Shown piece after piece: positions 18,876 through 26,221 of a stretch of DNA of 41,192 bases (its first letter is position 1; every line of letters starts with the position of its first letter). Source of the stretch: Comamonadaceae bacterium. GTDB taxonomy: Bacteria; Pseudomonadota; Gammaproteobacteria; Burkholderiales; Burkholderiaceae_C. A model generated the notes under the pieces. It ran no database searches, had not been told where the DNA came from, and saw only the letters and a list, made by a program, of their open reading frames with translations. The translations under genes and the position numbers were made by a program. The stretch is from assembly GCA_027486555.1 (NCBI GenBank), contig JAIXOX010000122.1, forward strand, positions 1 to 41,192. Direction: 5' to 3'.

Positions 18876-19313
18876 TTAAGGAACGAGCACCTTGGGCACC
18901 CAACATTTTGCAGTGGCCCGCTTGGCAAAGCCTTTGGCATCAAAGGTGACCAGCGCATCGCAATGGCGGCTGCTGGCGTGGTGCAAGGCATCGGCAAAGT
19001 CGAAACCTTGGCTCAAGGCATCGCAGGCACTTTGCAAGGCTTGACGGTCTTGCATTTGCACCTGGGGCATGCTGAGCAAGTGGTTGAACACCTTGGCCAC
19101 TGTGCGTGCCTCCAGTTTGTAGAACCCACGCAAAACCCACTCCAACTCCAAGGCCACGGTCGTGGCCACGAAGAGGGGTTTGCCACTCTCCAGCAAGGCA
19201 CGGGCATGCTCACATTGGAGCGCCGTGGCGGCATCGGTTTGCTCGGCCTGCACGTAATAACGCGCCAACACATTGGTGTCCAACGCCTTCAGCTGCGCGG
19301 TGCGTTGCTTCAT
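18876..19313 (-). CDS. vapC: PIN-domain toxin, VapC type
   Basis: Predicted metal-dependent ribonuclease toxin; 145 residues, typical VapC size. PIN acidic residues are visible: Asp12 in KALDTNVLARYYV, Glu56 (or 58) in VALELEWVLRG, Asp105/Asp108 in GFDFADALHHA and Asp125 in LVTFDAKGFAK. VapC enzymes usually cut tRNA or rRNA; the target here is unknown. The ATG at 19313 overlaps the antitoxin stop (ATGA), which gives translational coupling and decides the start over a longer frame. The pair interrupts the usual parE-parC proximity. Confidence 0.9.
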   Translation of the reverse strand: MKQRTAQLKALDTNVLARYYVQAEQTDAATALQCEHARALLESGKPLFVATTVALELEWVLRGFYKLEARTVAKVFNHLLSMPQVQMQDRQALQSACDALSQGFDFADALHHASSRHCDALVTFDAKGFAKRATAKCWVPKVLVP

Positions 19314-19546
19314 GGCTTGAGCGCTTGGGCCGCATCCCAATCGGCAGCCACATGCGCCCCCTTGACTTTGACCATACCAAAGCCCGGTTGGGGCGACTTT
19401 TTGGCAGGTACTGCGGGGCGCAAGGTGATACAAGTGGCGTCGGCGCTGAGGTCAAACGACACCGCTTGCCCCGGCATCAAGCCCAATTGCTGGCGCAGGG
19501 CTTGCGGAATGGTGACTTGGCCTTTACTGGTCAGTGTGGAAAGCAT
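19310..19546 (-). CDS. vapB: AbrB/SpoVT-type antitoxin, VapB type
   Basis: Antitoxin and autorepressor for the overlapping vapC; 78 residues. The N-terminal 45 residues form a swapped-hairpin AbrB domain: STLTSKGQVTIPQALRQQLG, then GQAVSFDL. The C-terminal tail (MVKVKGAHVAADWDAA) would bind and block the PIN toxin. The ATG at 19546 is set by a strong ribosome site, cggaggtcaacc. It lies 77 bases downstream of parE on the same strand, but an own promoter and operator are likely because an inverted repeat and a TACAAT box lie just upstream. Confidence 0.9.
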   Translation of the reverse strand: MLSTLTSKGQVTIPQALRQQLGLMPGQAVSFDLSADATCITLRPAVPAKKSPQPGFGMVKVKGAHVAADWDAAQALKP

Positions 19547-19568
19547 GGTTGACCTCCGGGTTGATCTG

Positions 19569-19608
19569 GGTGCTGGTGAGAGCACCATTGCATTGTATTA
19601 CTAGGTAA
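19569..19608 (-). promoter_or_regulatory. Candidate vapBC promoter and autoregulatory operator
   Basis: On the minus strand, TACAAT (19592-19597) is a likely -10 box. Just upstream of it is the short dyad TTAC-N3-GTAA (19598-19608). Downstream, near the expected transcription start, lies the perfect inverted repeat GGTGCT-N6-AGCACC (19569-19586). Such repeats at the start of vapBC operons commonly bind the VapBC complex. No convincing -35 box is seen. Confidence 0.4.
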
Positions 19609-19622
19609 GAATTGACACCGAT

Positions 19623-21605
19623 TTACACATCGATCTCAATCGAGTCGCCGTGCAGTTCCATCAGCTCGCGGCGGGCGGCGGCTTCGCCTTTGCCCATCAG
19701 TTGCATCATCAGGTTTTCAGTCCCGGCGTTATCGAGCGGCCCCAGCTGGATGGGCAGCAGGCGGCGCGTGTCGGGGTTGAGCGTGGTGTCCCACAGCTGC
19801 TCAGCGCTCATCTCACCCAAGCCCTTGAAGCGGCTGATGCTCCAGCCGCCTTCTTTCACGCCATCTTTGCGCAGCTTGTCGATGATGGCGGTGAGCTCGC
19901 CGTCATCCAGCGCATAGGCTTTGGACGCGGGCTTTTTGCCACGCGCCGGTGCATCGACACGGAACAGCGGCGGCCGCGCCACATACAGGTGACCCGCTTC
20001 GATCAGCTTGGGGAAATGGCGGAAGAACAAGGTCAGCAGCAAGACCTGGATGTGCGAGCCGTCCACGTCCGCATCCGACAAGATACAGACCTTGCCGTAG
20101 CGCAGGTTGCTCAGGTCGGGGTTGTCGTTCGGCCCGTGTGGGTCCACGCCGATGGCCACCGAAATGTCGTGGATTTCGTTGTTGGCAAACAAGCGGTCGC
20201 GGTCGACTTCCCAAGTGTTGAGCACCTTGCCGCGCAGGGGCAAGATGGCCTGGCACTCTTTGTTGCGTCCCATCTTGGCGCTGCCGCCGGCCGAGTCGCC
20301 CTCGACCAGAAACACCTCGTTGTGCAAGATGTCTTTGCTCTCGCAATCGGTCAGCTTGCCGGGCAGCACAGCCACACCGGAGCTCTTGCGCTTTTCAACC
20401 TTCTGGCCCGCTTTCTGGCGGGTTTGCGCGGCCTTGATGGCCAGCTCGGCCAGCTTTTTGCCGTAGTCCACATGCTCGTTGAGCCAGAGTTCGAGCGCCG
20501 GGCGCACAAAGCTGGACACCAGACGCACCGCGTCGCGCGAGTTCAGGCGTTCCTTGATCTGGCCCTGGAATTGCGGGTCCAGCACCTTGGCGCTCAGCAC
20601 ATAGCTGGCGCGAGCGAACACGTCTTCGGGCATGAGCTTGACGCCTTTGGGCAGCAGGCCGTGAAGCTCGATGAAGCTCTTGACCGCCGTGAACAGGCCG
20701 TCGCGCAAGCCGCTGTCGTGCGTGCCGCCTGCGCTGGTCGGGATCAGGTTGACGTAGCTTTCGCGCACCGGAGCGCCGTCTTCGGTGAAGGCCACAGCCC
20801 ACGAAGCGCCCTCGCCTTCGGCAAAGCTGTCGTGGTTCGCATCGGCAAAGCCCTCGCCTTCAAACAGCGGAATGACCGGGTCGCCGTTGAGCGATTGGGT
20901 CAGGTAGTCGCGCAAACCGGCTTTGTATTGCCACTGCTGGGTTTCTTTGGTTTTTTCATTCACCAAAGTCACCGTCACGCCCGGCATGAGCACGGCTTTG
21001 CTGCGCAGCAGGTGCGTCAGCTCGTTCATTGGCAGGGCGCTGGACTCGAAATACTTGCCGTCGGGCCAGGCGCGCACCGTGGTGCCTTGCTTGCGGTCGC
21101 CTTCGCCCGACTTGCGGGTGACCAACGGCTCGGTCACGTCGCCGCCCGAGAACACCAGCGTCGCCACTTGGCCTTCGCGGTAACTGGTGGCCTCCAGGCG
21201 CTTGGACAGCGCGTTCGTCACCGAAACGCCCACGCCGTGCAAACCACCCGAGAAGCTGTAGGCCCCGCCCTTGCCCTTGTCAAACTTGCCACCCGCATGC
21301 AATCGGGTGAAGACCAGCTCGATCACTGGGGCCTTTTCTTCAGGGTGCATGCCAAAGGGAATGCCCCGGCCATCGTCCTCGATACTGACCGAGCCATCCA
21401 AGTGCAGGATGACTTTGATCTTTTTGCCGTAACCCGCCAGCGCCTCGTCAGCGGCGTTGTCCAGCACTTCCTGGATGGTGTGCAGCGGGTTGTCGGTGCG
21501 GGTGTACATGCCCGGGCGTTGCTTGACGGGCTCGAGGCCCTTCAAGACGCGGATCGAGCCTTCGGAGTACTCACTGGAGGTTTTGACAGTTGTTTGGGTG
21601 ACCAT
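19623..21605 (-). CDS. parE: DNA topoisomerase IV subunit B
   Basis: ATPase subunit of topoisomerase IV. It has 660 residues. The GHKL ATP-binding site is visible in EVLDNAADEALAGYGKK and SIEDDGRGIPFG; the toprim domain has VEGDSAGGSAKMGRNKECQA, PLRGKVLNTWEVDRDRLFAN and an acidic motif in SDADVDGSHIQVLLLT. The residues after PLRGK and the length distinguish it from GyrB. The ATG at 21605 is chosen over 21671 because it leads into the conserved YSEGSIRVLKGLEPVKQRPG; neither start has a strong ribosome site. It is divergent from the MFS gene at 21704. Its partner parC follows on the same strand after the VapBC insertion. Confidence 0.96.
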   Translation of the reverse strand: MVTQTTVKTSSEYSEGSIRVLKGLEPVKQRPGMYTRTDNPLHTIQEVLDNAADEALAGYGKKIKVILHLDGSVSIEDDGRGIPFGMHPEEKAPVIELVFTRLHAGGKFDKGKGGAYSFSGGLHGVGVSVTNALSKRLEATSYREGQVATLVFSGGDVTEPLVTRKSGEGDRKQGTTVRAWPDGKYFESSALPMNELTHLLRSKAVLMPGVTVTLVNEKTKETQQWQYKAGLRDYLTQSLNGDPVIPLFEGEGFADANHDSFAEGEGASWAVAFTEDGAPVRESYVNLIPTSAGGTHDSGLRDGLFTAVKSFIELHGLLPKGVKLMPEDVFARASYVLSAKVLDPQFQGQIKERLNSRDAVRLVSSFVRPALELWLNEHVDYGKKLAELAIKAAQTRQKAGQKVEKRKSSGVAVLPGKLTDCESKDILHNEVFLVEGDSAGGSAKMGRNKECQAILPLRGKVLNTWEVDRDRLFANNEIHDISVAIGVDPHGPNDNPDLSNLRYGKVCILSDADVDGSHIQVLLLTLFFRHFPKLIEAGHLYVARPPLFRVDAPARGKKPASKAYALDDGELTAIIDKLRKDGVKEGGWSISRFKGLGEMSAEQLWDTTLNPDTRRLLPIQLGPLDNAGTENLMMQLMGKGEAAARRELMELHGDSIEIDV

Positions 21606-21703
21606 GGTGGCGGATTGTAGTGGGATTTGCGCGGGCTTACTGGATGCAAAAACAGTGGTTTTTATTCCCATCAGTTGCGCGTGAGATTGGTTAAAGTCAA
21701 GAG

Positions 21704-22915
21704 ATGCAACACAAACCCCTTTCCCTGACCCAGGTGCTGATTTGCGGCGCAGCCATTGTGACCCTGTCCATGGGCATTCGCCACGGCTTTGGCCTGTGGC
21801 TGCAGCCCATCACCCAAGACCAAGGTTGGGGCCGCCAGGAGTTCGGTTTTGCCATGGCCATCCAGAACTTGGCCTGGGGTTTCATGGGCATTTTTGCGGG
21901 CATGCTGGCCGACAAGTTTGGCGCCTTCCGCGTCATCACGGCCGGAGCCTTGCTGTACGGATTGGGGCTGGTGGGCATGGCTCAGGCCCAAACGCCCTGG
22001 ATGTTTGCACTGTTCACGGGCCTCATCATTGGCACCGCGCAGGCGGGCACCACCTACGCCGTGATTTACGGCGTGATCGGGCGCAACGTGCCGGCAGAGC
22101 GCCGTTCGTGGGCCATGGGCATTGCGGCTGCGGCCGGCAGCTTCGGGCAGTTTTTGATGGTGCCGGTGGAAGGCATGCTGATCAGCCAAGCGGGTTGGCA
22201 AAACGCCCTGATGATTTTGGCCGCCGCCACCGTGCTCATCATTCCGCTGGCTTGGGGGCTGCGCGAGCCGGCTTTGCACGCGCCGGGCCAAGTCAAACGT
22301 GAGCAGACCATCCTGCAGTCACTGCAAGAAGCCTTCAAGTACCCGAGTTTTCAGCTGCTGATGGCGGGCTATTTTGTGTGCGGCTTTCAGGTGGTGTTCA
22401 TCGGTGTGCACATGCCCAGCTACCTGAAAGACCACGGCATGGCCCCGCAAGTGGCCAGTTACGCGCTGGCCCTGATTGGCCTGTTCAACGTGGTGGGCAC
22501 CTACATTGCGGGCACCATGGGCCCAAAGATCCCGAAAAAGCACATCCTCGCCACCATCTACATTTCTCGCTCAGTGGCGATCACGCTGTTTTTGCTGGTG
22601 CCGCTGTCGCCCACCAGCGTTTACATCTTTTCGGCTGTGATGGGTTTGCTGTGGCTGTCCACCGTGCCGCCCACCAACGCGGCGGTGGCGCATATTTTTG
22701 GGGTGGCGCATTTGTCCATGCTCAGCGGTTTCATCTTTTTCGGCCACCAGATCGGCTCCTTCATGGGCGTGTGGCTGGGCGGCTATTTGTACGACAAAAC
22801 CGGCAGCTACGACATCGTTTGGTACCTGTCCATTGCGCTGGGCGTGTTGGCCGCACTGGTGAACCTGCCGGTTCGTGAGAGCCCCATCGTGCGTGCATCG
22901 CCCCAAACCGCATGA
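21704..22915 (+). CDS. MFS transporter, oxalate/formate antiporter-like (OFA) type
   Basis: Inner-membrane permease of the major facilitator superfamily; 403 residues and about twelve helices. The N-terminal half has the motif-A-like FAGMLADKFGAFRVITAG, and TYAVIYGVIGRNVPAERRSW in the loop between helices 4 and 5. The second half starts near FKYPSFQLLMAGYFVCGFQV. The general pattern (GIRHGFGLWLQPITQDQGWG at the start) is that of MFS carriers for monocarboxylates in betaproteobacteria. The substrate is not determined by sequence. It is divergent from parE. Its stop overlaps the start of a 39-codon micro-ORF as ATGA. Confidence 0.9.
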   Translation: MQHKPLSLTQVLICGAAIVTLSMGIRHGFGLWLQPITQDQGWGRQEFGFAMAIQNLAWGFMGIFAGMLADKFGAFRVITAGALLYGLGLVGMAQAQTPWMFALFTGLIIGTAQAGTTYAVIYGVIGRNVPAERRSWAMGIAAAAGSFGQFLMVPVEGMLISQAGWQNALMILAAATVLIIPLAWGLREPALHAPGQVKREQTILQSLQEAFKYPSFQLLMAGYFVCGFQVVFIGVHMPSYLKDHGMAPQVASYALALIGLFNVVGTYIAGTMGPKIPKKHILATIYISRSVAITLFLLVPLSPTSVYIFSAVMGLLWLSTVPPTNAAVAHIFGVAHLSMLSGFIFFGHQIGSFMGVWLGGYLYDKTGSYDIVWYLSIALGVLAALVNLPVRESPIVRASPQTA

Positions 22916-23031
22916 ACATCCGAAGCACCCTATGGCTGCTGGCCGCCTTGATGCTGGCCATCACCTTCGGGCTGTATGCCCAACCCGATGTGGTGGTGAT
23001 GCTGGCCGACCAGCTGTGGTCGTGTTTTTAA
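22912..23031 (+). CDS. 39-residue predicted single-span membrane micro-protein
   Basis: A short frame begins with ATG overlapping the MFS stop (ATGA) and ends at TAA in gtgtttttaac. The product has a basic N-terminus (MNIRS), a hydrophobic helix (about 7-23, LWLLAALMLAITFGLYA) and a short tail with QPDVVVMLADQLW ending in Cys-Phe. Coupled translation, one clean membrane span and the exact fit between the MFS gene and the methyltransferase make it more than a chance frame. I recall similar short proteins in related genomes but cannot verify that here. It may be a small partner of the MFS carrier or an independent membrane peptide; no function is assigned. Confidence 0.6.
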   Translation: MNIRSTLWLLAALMLAITFGLYAQPDVVVMLADQLWSCF

Positions 23032-23050
23032 CTTTCCCTCCTGACTGAAC

Positions 23051-23596
23051 ATGCACGGTACCGAAAACCCCTCTGCCTGGGTCCAACGCTGGGCCCACCT
23101 GATTGCCCCTGGCAGCACCGTGCTCGATGTGGCTTGCGGCGCGGGTCGCCACATGCGTTTTTTGGCCTCGCGCGGGCACCGCGTCACGGGCGTGGACCGC
23201 AACCCCGAAGCGGTGGCCATGGCCCAGGCCAGTGGGTCGGTCATTTGCGCCGACATTGAAAACGGCCCATGGCCTTTTGCCGGACAACCATTTGGCTGCG
23301 TGGTGGTGACCCATTACCTTTGGCGACCTTTGCTGCCCACACTCGTGAGCAGCTTGGCCCCGGGCGGCGTGTTGATCTACGAAACCTTTGCAGCCGGCAA
23401 TGAAAGCGTGGGCAAACCCTCGCGGCCAGACTTTTTGCTGCAACCCGGCGAGCTGCTGCGAGCCACCGAAGGCTTGCGCACCGTGGCGTACGAAGACGGT
23501 TTCGAGTCCTCACCAGACCGGTTTGTGCAGCGCATTGTGGCCGTGCGAGCCGGGCCATCCGATGCCATCGAACGCTGGCCATTGCAAGCCGCCTGA
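23051..23596 (+). CDS. Class I SAM-dependent methyltransferase
   Basis: Predicted cytoplasmic methyltransferase; 181 residues, a single Rossmann domain. SAM motif I is VLDVACGAGRHMRFLASRGH (about 25-44), followed by the acidic motif VTGVDRNPEAVAMA. Motif III-like residues are in VVVTHYLWRPLLP, and GGVLIYETFAAGNESVGKPS resembles TehB-type proteins. The substrate is unknown. It lies 19 bases after the micro-ORF stop, so it may belong to the MFS transcript; a strong ribosome site is not evident. Confidence 0.88.
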   Translation: MHGTENPSAWVQRWAHLIAPGSTVLDVACGAGRHMRFLASRGHRVTGVDRNPEAVAMAQASGSVICADIENGPWPFAGQPFGCVVVTHYLWRPLLPTLVSSLAPGGVLIYETFAAGNESVGKPSRPDFLLQPGELLRATEGLRTVAYEDGFESSPDRFVQRIVAVRAGPSDAIERWPLQAA

Positions 23597-23709
23597 AACC
23601 ACGGCCGCTTCGCGCCTTTGTGTGTCTTGGTACCCGTGCAAGGTTGACAGACATGCAGTTGACTGGCACTCGTTAGAATGAACATTTTTCCTGCTCAGAA
23701 ACACCTGAC

Positions 23710-24606
23710 ATGACCACCGAATTTCGCCCCATCCGTGGCAGCATTCCTGCCCTGATCACACCGATGCTTGATAACGGCAATGTGGACTATCCCACTTTGC
23801 GAAAACTGATCGACTGGCATGTCACCGAAGGCACCGATGCCATCGTGGTGGTCGGCACTTCGGGGGAATCCCCCACCGTGACCGTGGACGAGCACTGCGA
23901 AATCATCCTTGTCTCGGTTGAACAAGCGGCCAAACGCATCCCCATCATTGCCGGTTGTGGCGCGAACTCCACCGCCGAAGCGATCAATCTGGCCAAATTT
24001 GCACAAAAAGTCGGCGCTGACGCCCAACTGCAAGTGGTGCCCTACTACAACAAGCCCACCCAAGAAGGCCTTTACCAGCACTTCAAAGCCATTGCCGAAG
24101 CCGTGCCCGAGTTGCCCGTGATTTTGTACAACGTACCAGGCCGTACCGTGGCTGATTTGCACCATGAAACGGTGCTGCGACTGGCCCAGGTGCCCGGCAT
24201 CATCGGCATCAAGGAAGCCACCAGCAACATCGAGCGCGCTCAGTGGCTCATCCGTGAAGTCCCCCAAGAATTTGCGGTATTTTCAGGCGACGATGCCACC
24301 GCTGTGGCTCTGATGCTGTGCGGCGGAGCCGGCAACATCAGCGTGACCGCCAACGTCGCGCCGCGTCTCATGCATGAACTGTGCATGGCCGCGACCCGTG
24401 GCGATGTCAAAGAAGCCATGCGCATCCAGTTTCAACTGCTGCCCGTGCACAAAAACCTGTTTGTCGAAGCCAACCCCATTCCCGTCAAATGGGCCATGCA
24501 GCGAATGGGGCTCAGCGGCCCTACTTTGCGCCTGCCCATGACGGAACTGTCTGCGGCCCAACACCCGGTGGTTGAAGCAGCCCTCCAAGCCGCCGGCCTG
24601 ATTTAA
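23710..24606 (+). CDS. dapA: 4-hydroxy-tetrahydrodipicolinate synthase
   Basis: Condenses pyruvate with aspartate semialdehyde, the first committed step of the diaminopimelate/lysine pathway; cytoplasmic TIM barrel. It has 298 residues. Family motifs are [23 protein letters not shown], the catalytic Tyr140 in [10 protein letters not shown] and the Schiff-base lysine Lys168 in [10 protein letters not shown]. The ATG at 23710 gives the standard start. bamC follows 14 bases downstream, the same dapA-bamC order as in E. coli, so they form an operon. A TAGAAT box lies about 30 bases before the start, but the nearest TTGACA is 24 bases further upstream, too far for a normal spacer. Confidence 0.97.
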   Translation: MTTEFRPIRGSIPALITPMLDNGNVDYPTLRKLIDWHVTEGTDAIVVVGTSGESPTVTVDEHCEIILVSVEQAAKRIPIIAGCGANSTAEAINLAKFAQKVGADAQLQVVPYYNKPTQEGLYQHFKAIAEAVPELPVILYNVPGRTVADLHHETVLRLAQVPGIIGIKEATSNIERAQWLIREVPQEFAVFSGDDATAVALMLCGGAGNISVTANVAPRLMHELCMAATRGDVKEAMRIQFQLLPVHKNLFVEANPIPVKWAMQRMGLSGPTLRLPMTELSAAQHPVVEAALQAAGLI

Positions 24607-24620
24607 AGAGCACCTCAAGT

Positions 24621-25748
24621 ATGTTTGTGAACCCTACCACTTTCTGCACCCTTTCCCGCATCCCCTTCAAGCGCACAGTCAGCATACTGTCCTTGGCGGC
24701 CCTGCTCAGCGCATGCGCAGCACTTGAAGAGGACAAAATCAACTACAAGAGTGCGGCCAAAGCCCCGACCCTTGAAGTCCCCCCCGATTTGACGCAATTG
24801 CGCAAAGAATCGCGCTACGCCATCGAAAGCACATCGGCTACGGCGTCCGGATTTCAAAATGCAGGTTCTCGCGTTGTGGATGCAGGTACGGCAACCAACT
24901 CCTTGGGCAATGTTCGCTTGGAGCGCCAAGGCAATCAACGCTGGTTGGTGGCATCCATGCCTGCAGACAAGCTTTGGGAGCCGCTGCGCGAATTTTGGAG
25001 CAGCAACGGTTTCACTTTGGTCACCGACTCGCCTGAACTGGGCATTATGGAAACGGATTGGGCTGAAAATCGCGCCAAAATTCCGCAGGACTTTATCCGC
25101 AAAACCTTGGGTAAAGTTCTCGATTCACTGTATTCCTCCGGTGAACGCGACAAATTCAGGACTCGGATAGAGCGCAATGCGCAGGGTGGTGTCGAAATTT
25201 ACATCACACACCGAGGCATGGCCGAAAATTACACGAATGCCCAAAAAGACCAGACAGTTTGGCAACCACGCGCTTCCGACCCTGAGCTGGAAATTGAGTT
25301 TTTGCGCCGACTCATGGTCAAACTTGGCACTTCGCCAGACGCAGCCAAAGCGGCAGCCACAGCTGCCAATCCAGCCAGCAATGCCGTCACCATCGGCATG
25401 ACACAAGGTCAAGCATCGATCACCTTGGTCGATAACCTCGACCGCGCATGGCGTCGTACAGGCGTCGCGCTTGATCGAAGTGGTTTCACGGTCGAAGACC
25501 GAGACCGCACCAACGGGCTGTATTTTGTACGCTATGTTGCTGCTGGAAAAACCACCGAACAACCTGGTTTCTTCAGTCGCATGTTCAGCAGCAAAACAGA
25601 ACTGTCCACTCTGGCGCGGTACCGCATCAGCGTGACGGGTTTGTCACAAGACCAAAGCGTGGTTCGCATCCTGACCTCTGAAGGCAAACCTGCTGCCAAG
25701 GATGATGCCGAGCGTATTTTGAATTTGATTGCCCCGCAATTGCGTTAA
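24621..25748 (+). CDS. bamC: Outer membrane assembly lipoprotein BamC
   Basis: Accessory lipoprotein of the BAM complex that folds outer-membrane proteins. It has 375 residues. A lipoprotein signal ends at the lipobox LLSAC (Cys32). The unstructured conserved stretch that contacts BamD follows, around INYKSAAKAPTLEVPPDLTQ. Two helix-grip domains come next, the second beginning near ITLVDNLDRAWRRTGVALDR, with the typical VEDRDRTNGLYFVRYV. Position directly after dapA supports the call. The stop is followed within 25 bases by a strong terminator. Confidence 0.93.
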   Translation: MFVNPTTFCTLSRIPFKRTVSILSLAALLSACAALEEDKINYKSAAKAPTLEVPPDLTQLRKESRYAIESTSATASGFQNAGSRVVDAGTATNSLGNVRLERQGNQRWLVASMPADKLWEPLREFWSSNGFTLVTDSPELGIMETDWAENRAKIPQDFIRKTLGKVLDSLYSSGERDKFRTRIERNAQGGVEIYITHRGMAENYTNAQKDQTVWQPRASDPELEIEFLRRLMVKLGTSPDAAKAAATAANPASNAVTIGMTQGQASITLVDNLDRAWRRTGVALDRSGFTVEDRDRTNGLYFVRYVAAGKTTEQPGFFSRMFSSKTELSTLARYRISVTGLSQDQSVVRILTSEGKPAAKDDAERILNLIAPQLR

Positions 25749-25768
25749 TCAAAGACTTGATCAGGCAT

Positions 25769-25795
25769 AAAAAAACCCCGCAGCGCGGGGTTTTT
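25769..25795. terminator. Bidirectional terminator between bamC and the small lipoprotein gene
   Basis: The stem CCCCGC / GCGGGG with an AGC loop is preceded by seven A and followed by five T. It works on both strands: for dapA-bamC (stop at 25748) and for the minus-strand lipoprotein gene ending at 25842. Confidence 0.95.
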
Positions 25796-25841
25796 ATTGT
25801 GAGCTGCCTGATTCAGCATCAGGCGCTCAAATTGGGCTTGA

Positions 25842-26033
25842 TTACTTGGATGCAGAAGCGTCAGAAGCAGGAGCGGCAGCAGGAGCAGCAGCAGATGCGT
25901 CAGCAGCTGGAGCCGCAGGAGCTGGTGCAGCAGCGGCAGGTGCGGCTGCAGGAGCAGCAGCTTCTTCTTTTTTGCCGCAAGCGGACAAAGCTGCAGCGGC
26001 GATGATGGCGGCCAGAACGAGAGACTTGTTCAT
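25842..26033 (-). CDS. Small Ala/Pro-rich lipoprotein
   Basis: A 63-residue predicted lipoprotein. The signal MNKSLVLAAIIAAAALSAC ends in lipobox LSAC (Cys19), followed by Gly-Lys-Lys-Glu-Glu and then a repetitive Ala/Pro tail with Asp-Ala-Ser repeats. The tail has no fold signature and probably acts as a flexible spacer in the periplasm; position +2 Gly does not suggest inner-membrane retention. The ATG at 26033 has a good ribosome site (aggaatatccaa); the in-frame longer version would lack a signal peptide at its N-terminus. A long structured leader and a strong terminator suggest a stand-alone, perhaps abundant, message. Function is unknown. Confidence 0.8.
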   Translation of the reverse strand: MNKSLVLAAIIAAAALSACGKKEEAAAPAAAPAAAAPAPAAPAADASAAAPAAAPASDASASK

Positions 26034-26066
26034 TTGGATATTCCTAATATGTGAATGGATGAGAAA

Positions 26067-26084
26067 ACAATTTCCGGAAATTGT
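26067..26084. repeat. Perfect 18-base palindrome in the lipoprotein leader
   Basis: ACAATTTCCGGAAATTGT reads identically on both strands. It lies about 34 bases upstream of the lipoprotein start codon, between promoter and ribosome site. With no loop it fits a dimeric protein operator better than an RNA hairpin, though either is possible. Confidence 0.7.
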
Positions 26085-26115
26085 CACAACAACTTGAAGA
26101 AGATGTCGGACCGAG

Positions 26116-26157
26116 ACAAAAGCACTCGAGCTCTTTTGTACTCAGCCACTGATTATA
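26116..26157 (-). promoter_or_regulatory. Candidate promoter with a hairpin at the 5' end of the transcript
   Basis: On the minus strand a perfect TATAAT (26152-26157) sits about 120 bases before the lipoprotein start. Upstream of it AAGGGAAAA occurs twice in a short span; a good -35 box is not seen. A few bases after the expected start point the RNA can form a stem ACAAAAG / CTTTTGT around a ten-base loop (26116-26139). Confidence 0.5.
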
Positions 26158-26221
26158 GCGTTTTCCCTTAAATATTTTCCCTTGCCCTTCACCAAACTGA
26201 CAGCTAAGGCTTAAAAAGTGT

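Noticed and set aside
19650..21620. A 656-codon open frame on the plus strand opposite parE
   Set aside because: Exact antisense of parE; the composition (rich in His, Gln, Ala, Val) is what a high-GC codon pattern produces on the opposite strand, with no domain seen.
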